Shown: positions 1 to 6,246 of the stretch, one piece after another
How positions within the stretch are numbered: position 1 is the stretch's first letter
Layout: the number at the start of each line of letters is the position of its first letter
DNA from: DATKDU01 sp035512595
GTDB lineage: Bacteria; Planctomycetota; Planctomycetia; Pirellulales; Pirellulaceae
DNA: 13,473 bases
Reading direction: 5' to 3'
NCBI GenBank assembly: GCA_035512595.1
Contig: DATKDU010000541.1
Span: 1-13,473, forward strand
The notes under the pieces: model-generated
The model's input: the letters and a program-made list of their open reading frames with translations, nothing else
Databases searched by the model: none
Told to the model about the DNA's origin: nothing
Program-made: the position numbers and the translations under genes

Positions 1-2
1 CT

Positions 3-254
3 GGCCCGCTGGCGGCTGCCGTCGCGGTGGAAACCACACGGCCCGGCGCGCCGAGACTGGATGCCGCCGCCGCCGCACGCGCATCTGACGCTCGTCTTGC
101 GGGAGTGATGGCCCCGCAACTCGACCCGCGCCGCCTCGACATTCACTGTGGGGGAAAGGGGGCCCTGCCGCGTGAGCCGAGCAAATCCCGCTCCGCCGCG
201 CCCATCGCCCACCTCAAGACACCCGAACAGCTACAATTCTGGGCGGATGAATAA
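3..254 (+). CDS. Possible 3' end of a gene running in from the left edge (uncertain)
   Basis: One plus-strand frame is open from the left edge to a TAA at 252-254, with a GTG at 27 as the first in-window start. The translation is rich in Ala, Arg and Pro and has no motif I recognise; its last 17 residues (PIAHLKTPEQLQFWADE) look the most protein-like. It would overlap the end of the convergent gene at 231-584 by 24 bp. In GC-rich DNA an open frame of this size easily arises by chance, so this is only a candidate. If it is not coding, bases 1-230 hold nothing I can name. Confidence 0.2.
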   Translation, partial: GPLAAAVAVETTRPGAPRLDAAAAARASDARLAGVMAPQLDPRRLDIHCGGKGALPREPSKSRSAAPIAHLKTPEQLQFWADE

Positions 255-584
255 CACGGGTTCAATTCTCTTCAGCCGCGCCACTTCGCCTACCAAAAAG
301 CCCACCTCATCGCCGTCGAGTCCGGCGGCGGCCGCTACGCCGTGGATGTTGCGGATCAGGTCGGCCTCGGCTCCGATGAAAGTCTTGAAGGAAGCCTCAC
401 CAGCCACGCGAGCGAGCAAACAGCGATCAGGCCTGAGCCGCAGCTCCTCGATCTTGGGCTCGCTCCAATCCTCGTGTAGCAGGCACCCGAGGATCGCCGT
501 GAACATGCCACTCGTTTCCACAGATCGGAGCTTGCGGGCACAGTCCCGTCGGATTTGGTCGGGCTCACGCAGTTGGTCCGTCAT
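231..584 (-). CDS. Hypothetical protein, 117 aa
   Basis: I do not recognise a named family. From the ATG at 584 the protein is 117 aa, soluble-looking, with no signal peptide or membrane segment. It has a well-mixed composition with segments typical of real proteins (FTAILGCLLHEDW, LRLRPDRCLLARVAGEASF, LIRNIHGVAAAAGLDGDEVG). The frame stays open upstream to 740, but that extension overlaps the gene at 646-879 and is Arg-rich shadow sequence, so I use the internal ATG. No strong Shine-Dalgarno sits before it, so the start is uncertain. It lies 61 bp downstream of the small gene 646-879 on the same strand and may be cotranscribed with it. Function unknown. Confidence 0.55.
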   Translation of the reverse strand: MTDQLREPDQIRRDCARKLRSVETSGMFTAILGCLLHEDWSEPKIEELRLRPDRCLLARVAGEASFKTFIGAEADLIRNIHGVAAAAGLDGDEVGFLVGEVARLKRIEPVLFIRPEL

Positions 585-645
585 GCAGTGGTGCTCATGT
601 CCAAGGCGGCAAGCCGAAAGGGGAGTCTCGCCAATTATCGCCCGC

Positions 646-879
646 TCACGGTGGTGATATTCTGCTCGGATCCGGATCATAAACCATATTGACGCACGCC
701 GACGCTGGCGCAAGCGGTTTTGGGGCCGTGTCCGAATCATCGTAAGCCATCGGCAGCTTCGCCTCGGGCACGGGCCGGGGGTCGTACGTCACGTTGACGC
801 ACGATTTCGCCGGCTGAAGAATCGGCGGACTGAGTCGCTGCAGCCCACGCTTGGCGTAGTCGCCGTCGAAAGCAATCAT
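646..879 (-). CDS. Small protein with a duplicated CVNxxYDPxP motif, 77 aa
   Basis: The ATG at 879 is preceded by GGGAG with 7 nt spacing, which supports this start. The protein is Pro-rich and has two copies of a ten-residue motif, CVNVTYDPRP (residues 27-36) and CVNMVYDPDP (62-71), separated by a Pro/Ala/Asp linker. Between the copies the codons for Asn, Tyr, Asp and the first Pro all differ at the third base while the residues are kept, which points to selection on the protein. There is no signal peptide or transmembrane segment. Each motif contributes a single Cys. It is followed by 231-584 on the same strand. I do not recognise the family; a metal-binding or peptide-precursor role would be speculation. 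Confidence 0.6.
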   Translation of the reverse strand: MIAFDGDYAKRGLQRLSPPILQPAKSCVNVTYDPRPVPEAKLPMAYDDSDTAPKPLAPASACVNMVYDPDPSRISPP

Positions 880-1110
880 TGTTGGTCTCCCGAATCGGCT
901 GGCTTGGCGTCACGCGGCCGGATGGCCAATCGGGCTGTGCCAATTGGCTTCGCTTCATCAGACTAACCTACTTGCCTGGATATCCTCCCGCCCGGAGGAC
1001 CGGTTGGCAAGCGGATTGCAGGTTCACTTGAGTCCCCCAGGTTGGCCGGAACTTGTTAGCCCGGAAAGCCGCATCGTTGGCCTTCCCTCAACCGCAAATC
1101 CGAGAAATCG
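880..1110. other. Divergent intergenic region with a small hairpin
   Basis: This lies between the minus-strand gene starting at 879 and the plus-strand reductase starting at 1111, so both promoters should be here; I could not pick a convincing -10/-35 pair. It contains a perfect 6-bp inverted repeat with a 5-nt spacer at 983-999 (TCCTCC-cgccc-GGAGGA). A weak GAG-type ribosome site precedes the ATG at 1111. Confidence 0.4.
887..891 (-). promoter_or_regulatory. Ribosome binding site for 646-879
   Basis: On the minus strand this reads GGGAG, 7 nt before the ATG at 877-879. It is the main support for this small gene being translated. Confidence 0.55.
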
Positions 1111-1961
1111 ATGTCCCAGCAATACCTGTCGATTGACGGAGTTCGAGTCCCCCGCTTCCTGTACGGGACCGCGTGGAAGGAAGATCAGACGCAGCGGCTG
1201 GTGGAGCTAGCCCTGCGACTGGGATTCCGCGGCATCGATACGGCTAACCAGCGCCGCCACTATCACGAAGCGGCAGTCGGGCAGGCCATTGCCGAGTCGA
1301 TCAAGAGCGGCTTGGTTGTTAGGGAAGACCTGTTCCTGCAAACCAAGTTCACGTTCCCGGCGGGGCAGGATCATCGACTGCCGTATGATCCCGGGGCCCC
1401 GGTTGAGGTCCAGGTCGAGCAGTCGTTAACCAGCTCGCTGGAGCATCTAGGCTGCGAGTCGGTTGATTCCTTCGTCCTGCACGGCCCCAGCCAGCGGGTC
1501 GGCCTCGCCCCGGCCGATTGGGCGGCGTGGCGGGCCATGGAAACCATTCATGACAGCGGCCGAGCCCACCTGCTCGGCGTCAGCAACGTCAGCCTGCAGC
1601 AACTGGAGCTTCTTGTTCAGGAGGTGCGGGTGAAGCCGCGGTTCGTGCAAAATCGGTGCTATGCGGCCAGCGGCTGGGATCGGGGCGTGCGAGGCTTCTG
1701 TGCAGAAAACGGCATTGTCTATCAAGGCTTTTCGCTGCTGACCGCCAATCGCCAGGTGCTTGCTCAACCCGAGTTGGCTCAGATCGCCCAGCGCCACGGC
1801 CGAGACGTCAGCCAGATTATCTTTCGGTTCGCCCTCGACGTCGGCATGATTGCCCTCACGGGGACCACCAATCCCGATCACATGGGGCCGATCTGGAAAT
1901 CTTCGACTTCCGTCTGGAACCAGAAGAAATCAAGCGTATCGAGCTTCTGGCGGCGTCATGA
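1111..1961 (+). pseudogene. Aldo/keto reductase, frameshifted near the 3' end
   Basis: This is an NAD(P)H-dependent oxidoreductase of the aldo/keto reductase superfamily, a cytosolic TIM barrel that reduces carbonyl groups; the substrate cannot be read from sequence. The catalytic tetrad is complete: D43 in GIDTA, Y51, K79 in LQTKF and H124 in FVLHG. GVSN at 156-159 is the usual mid-barrel motif. As written, the frame runs to 2028 (305 aa), but after M258 it turns into Ser/Trp/Lys-rich sequence unlike the family. A second frame from 1887 gives ADLEIFDFRLEPEEIKRIE, a proper reductase C-terminus, ending at the TGA at 1959-1961. One missing base in the run of four G at 1884-1887 explains this. 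Corrected length is about 283 aa, normal for the family. A sequencing error or a real mutation would look the same. Confidence 0.85.
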
Positions 1962-2051
1962 TGGTCCCGCCGAGATGGTACGCTGGCAGGACCAAACGGG
2001 CAGACCATTGCTGCCGACAAAAAGGTGAGCATCCATTGGGATCCCATGGCG

Positions 2052-2073
2052 GCTGAGACACAACAGTCTCGGC
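2052..2073 (+). other. Hairpin downstream of the reductase
   Basis: GCTGAGAC and GTCTCGGC can pair as an 8-bp stem (one U-G pair) around a 6-nt loop. No T-run follows, so it is not a standard intrinsic terminator. It sits between the reductase end at 1961 and the next start at 2176, and may help separate the two transcripts. Confidence 0.25.
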
Positions 2074-2175
2074 AGGCGCACGCCCAGAAGACTCACGCTG
2101 TGATCACGATCGAAGCGATCGGTACCTGCTGATAGACTCGCAAATCGGTACCCCGTCCTGACTCATCCCAAGAAA

Positions 2176-3369
2176 ATGAATTGCCGCGACTGGGTTGGCG
2201 TGCTGATTCTCCTGGCAGGAGTCCTGCTGCATACGGCCCGCGCCGCTGATCCGATCGGTCCATCGCCGCAGCAGTTGGTGGGCTATACCGAGCTGCGGAC
2301 GAACTTGCCGGGGGGCCGGCATGCCAACGTGCGCACGATGCGGGCCGCAATCGTTGCAGCGGATGGCGGCCAGCGTCGTCTACTGGCAGAAGGGCTGGCG
2401 GACAAGCCCGACAGTTGGACGCAATTCGCCGGCTGGTCGCCCGACGGCCAGACGGCGATTGTCATCCGCGGCTGGCAAAGCCCCGAAAACGCAGCCTGGG
2501 AAGAGGAGCACAAGACGTTTCGCTTCACCGAGTCGGGGTGGCTGCTCGACTCGTATCTGGTGGACCTGGCCGGCGGGCAGGCGACCAACGTGACGGCCGT
2601 CGAGCGCGTCAGCTTCTACAACAGCGGCCTGTTCTTCTGGCCAGGCGACGACAGCAAGCTGGGTTTCACCGCGCTAGTTGGCGGCAATTCGCACCCGTTT
2701 CGCATGGATCGCGACGGTCGCCACAAAATCGACCTGACGATGCAGTCCAAGGAGTTTGTCTACGGCTTTTCCAGCTCGCGCGACGGCCGCCGGATCGCCT
2801 ATCACCAGAACTATCAGATTTACGTGGCGGATGCGGATGGGGCGAATGCCGTGAAGGTCGAGACCGGCCAGCCCTTCAACTTTGTGCCGACCTGGTCCCC
2901 CGACGGCCAGTGGGTGCTCTTCCTCTGCGGCGAGCACTTCCGCTGCCATCCGCACCTGGTCCGCGCCGACGGGACGGGACTGAGGAAGCTGGCCGACCGC
3001 GGCACCTACAAGGGAGTGAGCGAGTTTCTCGACGTCCCCGATTTTCACGGCGGCAGCAGCGACACGCCCGCCTGGTCTGCCGATGGCAGGTCGGTGTTCT
3101 ACACGGCGCAGGTTGGCGACTGCGTCGAGCTGTTTCAGGTGACGCTCGACGGCAAATCCACGCGGCTCACCCGGTCCGCGGCCGGAACGCTCCATTACCA
3201 CCCGCAGCCATCCCCCGACGGCAAGTGGCTCGTATACGGTTCCAAGCGCGACGGTGTGCGGCAGCTCTTCCTCCTGCGGCTGGCCGATCACCGCGAGTTT
3301 CAGCTCACTCACCTGTCCGCCGGCCACGCCGCCATGTGGCCCCACTGGCAGCCGGCCGCAGCTCGGTAA
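2176..3369 (+). CDS. Secreted TolB/PD40-type beta-propeller protein, 397 aa
   Basis: The N-terminus is a signal peptide: a short charged start, a hydrophobic core VGVLILLAGVLL, and an ARA cleavage site after residue 23, so the protein is exported. The rest is a beta-propeller built from PD40/WD40-like repeats, recognised by WSPDG-type turns at 87-91, 240-244 and 300-304 (WSADG), SRDG at 201-204 and PSPDGKWLVYGS at 346-357. Such repeats occur in TolB and in the propeller domains of S9 peptidases. There is no hydrolase domain here, so this is a stand-alone propeller that probably binds protein or glycan at the cell surface; the ligand is unknown. There is no strong ribosome site, but the signal peptide fixes the start. 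It follows the reductase at 215 bp and need not be in its operon. Confidence 0.8.
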   Translation: MNCRDWVGVLILLAGVLLHTARAADPIGPSPQQLVGYTELRTNLPGGRHANVRTMRAAIVAADGGQRRLLAEGLADKPDSWTQFAGWSPDGQTAIVIRGWQSPENAAWEEEHKTFRFTESGWLLDSYLVDLAGGQATNVTAVERVSFYNSGLFFWPGDDSKLGFTALVGGNSHPFRMDRDGRHKIDLTMQSKEFVYGFSSSRDGRRIAYHQNYQIYVADADGANAVKVETGQPFNFVPTWSPDGQWVLFLCGEHFRCHPHLVRADGTGLRKLADRGTYKGVSEFLDVPDFHGGSSDTPAWSADGRSVFYTAQVGDCVELFQVTLDGKSTRLTRSAAGTLHYHPQPSPDGKWLVYGSKRDGVRQLFLLRLADHREFQLTHLSAGHAAMWPHWQPAAAR

Positions 3370-3535
3370 CCACGATCCCTGGGAAAGGCGATCCGGCACC
3401 GCGGACTCGACACGGGAAGGTCCCAACCGAATGCCACAGCATAACTCTTCGTTTGCTAGTGTCGTTCCTTGAAAGCCGGACGAGCCTCTCGCCAAGTAGC
3501 GTTGCGATCCGATTCAGGGCCCCTTCGTCTCCGCG

Positions 3536-3799
3536 ATGTCGGAACAACCGCACCAGCACGTCATCGCCCGCATCAAGCAGCCGGCGGCCGCCTCGCAAGA
3601 ATTCTCGACGCGCCAGCTCAAGTTGGCGATCAGGATACGCCAAAGCCATTGGTACGTCTGGCACGTATACTGTGGGTCGATTCACCAATTGGCGTTCAAC
3701 TCTCCTCGGTTCAGCCACTGGTACGTCTGGCACGTCTACTGTGGGTCGATCCACCAATTGGCGTTCCACTCTCCTCGGTTCAGCTCCCTGGAGCTTTAA
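3536..3799 (+). CDS. Possible small ORF over the 69-bp repeat, 87 aa (uncertain)
   Basis: An ATG at 3536 opens an 87-aa frame that carries a 23-residue repeat twice (SHWYVWHVYCGSIHQLAF and the next five residues). Three of the four base differences between the two copies are synonymous in this frame, against one in each of the other two frames I checked (the second plus frame and the minus frame 3305-3847). That hints at coding, but four differences are too few to be sure. There is no ribosome site before the ATG and no known family. Confidence 0.2.
   Translation: MSEQPHQHVIARIKQPAAASQEFSTRQLKLAIRIRQSHWYVWHVYCGSIHQLAFNSPRFSHWYVWHVYCGSIHQLAFHSPRFSSLEL
3644..3781 (+). repeat. Two tandem copies of a 69-bp repeat
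   Basis: Copy one spans 3644-3712 and copy two 3713-3781, with 4 differences in 69 bases. The unit length is a multiple of three, so all frames through it repeat. Each copy contains the palindrome CCAATTGG. The high identity implies a recent duplication. Nothing in the repeat matches an element I know. Confidence 0.85.
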
Positions 3800-4019
3800 C
3801 TTCAGTTTTGGGTTCTCGTCACGTTTCCTTGGCAACTTGATTTTCACAGGTACACCTCACCATTGTGTGACATCGTGTCGATCCACTCGGTTCTGACCGA
3901 AAGGTAGCCACCACGCAGGTGTAGGATTCGATGTCGCAACAGATCCGCGGTGGAACATGCTGATCGAGCCGTGGAAGTGCAATTTTCTCGCCGTCACAAA
4001 CGGCGTCAGGGGATCGAAT

Positions 4020-4103
4020 ATGCGGATTCCCGACGAGGTACAGCAAATGTGTAGTTTTGTAGCTCGCACCTACATGTCACATACTATGGGGAGGGGAAGC
4101 TGA
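4020..4103 (+). pseudogene. Possible truncated 5' end of a gene
   Basis: An ATG at 4020 follows AGGGGA with 6 nt spacing, a good ribosome site, and opens a frame starting MRIPDEVQQMCSFVARTYM that stops at 4101-4103 after 27 codons. The first twenty residues look like the start of a real protein and then lose character around 4060-4080. From memory, planctomycete proteins beginning MRIPDE with a following hydrophobic strand exist, but I cannot verify this. It may be the stub of a gene cut by rearrangement or by insertion of the neighbouring element. Confidence 0.25.
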
Positions 4104-4109
4104 AAGTGC

Positions 4110-4127
4110 CCTGGGCGGGACGCCAGG
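4110..4127 (+). other. Hairpin with loop GCGGGACG (first of two)
   Basis: A 5-bp stem CCTGG/CCAGG encloses the 8-nt loop GCGGGACG at 4115-4122. A second hairpin 35 nt further on has a different stem but the same sequence in its loop. Confidence 0.35.
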
Positions 4128-4144
4128 CAGGGTTGTGCGTCACA

Positions 4145-4164
4145 CCGAGGGCGGGACGACTCGG
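4145..4164 (+). other. Hairpin with loop containing GCGGGACG (second of two)
   Basis: A 5-bp stem CCGAG/CTCGG encloses a 10-nt loop at 4150-4159 that contains GCGGGACG. It shares its loop but not its stem with the hairpin at 4110-4127. Confidence 0.35.
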
Positions 4165-4275
4165 GAGTTACACTGGAGGCCCTGAAGGACTATTCGAGGG
4201 GTGTTGTTTCCGGTGAGCCCATCGCGTGTGACAATCGGCTCAAATGGTGTCACCGTAGGATTCCGGTCGGGGGCG

Positions 4276-4305
4276 AGCGTTTGTGCCCAGTCTTTGGGCG
4301 ACGCT
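4276..4305 (-). terminator. Hairpin just past the end of the polymerase gene, weak terminator candidate
   Basis: AGCGT and GCCCA pair with TGGGC and ACGCT around the loop GTCTT, with an unequal internal loop (4 nt against 1 nt). It lies 12 bp beyond the stop codon of the polymerase gene, where a transcript of the whole minus-strand gene train would end. There is no T-run on the minus strand, so intrinsic termination would be weak. Confidence 0.3.
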
Positions 4306-4317
4306 TGATGTTGGATC

Positions 4318-6246
4318 CTATTTGTCACCGCAGGTCGGTCTCGACCACTGTTGCGAAACGTAGGCCGACACGTCGATCGCGACGTGGGGCACTACCTCTC
4401 GCATGGCATCGATCATGAGGCGGCGGATCCGTTCCCGGTGCTCCTCGACATGTGCATCATCCGGCACCGAAACTAGGATCTCATCGTGGATGAAATTGTG
4501 GATCAGATAGCCGGCCCGCCAGAGCCGCCAGAGGGCCAGCTTCGCCCCGTCCGCCGCCAGGCCCTGGAACAGCGTATTCCGCCGCGCGCAAAACGAGGCG
4601 GCGGCTCGCAATCGGCCAGTCAGCGTGAAAACCTGGAGCCGGTCGAGGAAGTCGACTGTCTCACGGCGGAGCCTCGGCGACGGTTTCCTACTCCTGATGG
4701 GCTGCCTGATGAATTCAGGCAGGGCATTGGCACGGCGTTTGGCCATCCGCCACAGGAAATCCACATTCCGCGGGTAGTATGGCCTTCCGCGCTTGCCCGC
4801 TGGCCGAGAGCTTGCCAGCACCTTGAGCAGCATGCCGCCCAGGCTGCCGCTCGGTTCCTCGCAATCATGGCAATGTTCTTGGTCTTCTAACAACCACCGG
4901 TCGCCAGTCGCGCGGTAATGCGCCTCCGGCGTCAGCTGGAAGAATTGCGCGACAAGTTCAACCAGATCAGATTCCGCTCTTAGGAATTCGCGCATCTCCG
5001 GGAACAACTTGAACCAGGACCTACTGAACCGTCGGACCTCGTCGTCCGACAGCACAACGCCGTAGTTGGCTTTCGCATAGCTTTGGAGCGCCCGGTCGCC
5101 CATGCCGGCCGGCTTGCCGAAGTTGATCGCCTTGGCCCGCTGCCGTTCCTCCTCGGTCACCTGCTCAGGCGACTTCCCGGTGACTTTCGCTGCCACCAGC
5201 CGGTGGGGATCCTGTCCGTCATTCAAGATCTCCGCGAGCCGCGAGGGAATCTGTGTCTGGCTGAGAATGCACTGCGCCAGCGTGGCCATCTCGATGGCAT
5301 GGTAGTCGGCGCAAACGAATACGCGGCCCGGAGGGGCCACGAAGCAGCTGCGGACTCGCTCGTCACGGGGGAGATTTTGGGCGTTGATTTCGCCAAATGA
5401 CGACGTGCGGCCGCTGCGAACCAAAACATTAAACGACGGGTGCAGCACTCCTTTCCCTAAGCGGCTGACGAATGTGCCGAGGAGCTTGTCCACTTCCTGG
5501 TAGGCCAGGAAATCACTAACAAACTCGTGCTGCTCGGCCACGGGGCCGAGGGCTTCCGTGCTCGTTGCATACGCATCTAAATTTGCGACCCGCGGCAAGG
5601 GGATGTCCACCTGGGGCGCCACTTCCCGCCGCAGGATCTCCTGCAGTGCCTTTGCCGAGCCACGTTGCCGAGGCTGATAGCCGTATTTGCGGAGCCGGAC
5701 TCGGTACGCTGCGGCGGCCTCTTCTAGCTGCTGTCGGAGATCGGCGGACCTCTCCGTATCGATCGGCAGTCCCGCCCGCTCGACTGACCGCAGCACGATC
5801 GCCGCCTTGAGTTGAATGTGATGGGTGAGCGGGCCCCACTTGCGCTGCGACTTCTTGAGCCAGGCGGGGGAGATGTACCCCTCGGCGTCCGGATTTGAAT
5901 CGAGAACCTTTCGGGTACTGCGGCGCAGCTGCCGGTAGATGAGGTATGTCGCCTGGACTTGGCGGACAAGCCGCTGGAGCAGGAAGCCAGGAATGTCTTC
6001 CAGTGGTCGATGCACGTAGGAGTCCAACGCCAGCGGATTGGGGCCGCCGGCGGCGGTGCGCAATTCCTTGGCCTTTTGGGCGTTTAGGTGCTGCTCGATG
6101 CAATCGTTTAGGGACGAACGATCATGACCGTCGCTCCCATCCGTCGCGAGCAGATATAGCCGCTGCAGCAGCTGCGTATCGTAGACCTCACGCTGGTGGG
6201 GATCGCCCTCATAGTGCAGCCGGATCGGGCAGCCGCGGGCGAACAA
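4318..6246 (-). CDS. Family A DNA polymerase, exonuclease domain truncated
   Basis: A DNA polymerase of the Pol I family, presumably replicating the element. Polymerase motifs are clear: GRTSS at 279-283 and NLPR at 291-294, motif A ADYHAIEMATLA (D314, E319), motif B R368, K372, F376 in KAINFGKPAGMG, NTLFQGLAADGAK at 557-569, and motif C IHDEILV (H587, D588, E589). The position equal to E. coli Pol I Tyr766 is Ala380; small residues there are known in phage-type NFGxPGG polymerases. The N-terminus starts inside the 3'-5' exonuclease domain (YDTQLLQRL at 22-30 matches the segment between exo II and exo III). Exo I and exo II are absent, and the exo III Tyr and Asp are replaced by Arg92 and Gln96, so proofreading is not expected. 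The TTG at 6246 is only the first start in the frame. Residues 8-20 match the preceding helicase, so the polymerase is probably fused to it through a frameshift near 6226. Confidence 0.9.
   Translation of the reverse strand: MFARGCPIRLHYEGDPHQREVYDTQLLQRLYLLATDGSDGHDRSSLNDCIEQHLNAQKAKELRTAAGGPNPLALDSYVHRPLEDIPGFLLQRLVRQVQATYLIYRQLRRSTRKVLDSNPDAEGYISPAWLKKSQRKWGPLTHHIQLKAAIVLRSVERAGLPIDTERSADLRQQLEEAAAAYRVRLRKYGYQPRQRGSAKALQEILRREVAPQVDIPLPRVANLDAYATSTEALGPVAEQHEFVSDFLAYQEVDKLLGTFVSRLGKGVLHPSFNVLVRSGRTSSFGEINAQNLPRDERVRSCFVAPPGRVFVCADYHAIEMATLAQCILSQTQIPSRLAEILNDGQDPHRLVAAKVTGKSPEQVTEEERQRAKAINFGKPAGMGDRALQSYAKANYGVVLSDDEVRRFSRSWFKLFPEMREFLRAESDLVELVAQFFQLTPEAHYRATGDRWLLEDQEHCHDCEEPSGSLGGMLLKVLASSRPAGKRGRPYYPRNVDFLWRMAKRRANALPEFIRQPIRSRKPSPRLRRETVDFLDRLQVFTLTGRLRAAASFCARRNTLFQGLAADGAKLALWRLWRAGYLIHNFIHDEILVSVPDDAHVEEHRERIRRLMIDAMREVVPHVAIDVSAYVSQQWSRPTCGDK
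6180..6246 (-). other. Frameshifted junction between primase-helicase and polymerase
   Basis: The two frames overlap by 38 bp. Dropping the single base at 6226 joins residue P613 of the primase-helicase to I8 of the polymerase frame and yields RLPIRLHYEGDP, which aligns with RGLPIHLAPRED of the sister helicase. About nine residues later the sequence becomes polymerase exonuclease (VYDTQLLQRL). The joined protein would be about 1248 aa. Confidence 0.65.

Larger units (their letters stand above)
3370..4317. other. Gene-poor region between the propeller gene and the element
   Basis: No gene here is convincing. A minus-strand frame (3305-3847) gives a plausible stretch (residues around MALAYPDRQLELARREF and GDDVLVRLFRHRGDEGALNR) but runs into the propeller gene and has no good start, so it may be a decayed gene. 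A plus-strand frame from 3536 to 3799 contains the tandem repeat described separately. The region also holds a possible truncated gene start at 4020 and three hairpins at 4110-4305. It probably contains the left boundary of the mobile element, though no attachment site could be identified. Confidence 0.5.

Noticed and set aside
2674..3495. Minus-strand open frame of 273 codons
   Set aside because: Antisense shadow of the propeller gene, with no motif and no start signal.
2415..3896. Plus-strand open frame of 493 codons
   Set aside because: It overlaps the propeller gene in another frame and is an Arg/Pro/Ala-rich shadow; the propeller frame has a signal peptide and repeats.
4228..4253. GTGACA-N14-TGTCAC, resembling a wide CRP-type site
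   Set aside because: The spacing does not fit CRP (TGTGA-N6-TCACA) and no promoter or gene start is next to it.
4140..4328. 62-codon minus-strand frame overlapping the polymerase stop by 11 bp
   Set aside because: The overlap looks like coupling, but there is no ribosome site before the GTG and the frame runs through the hairpins; too weak to annotate.
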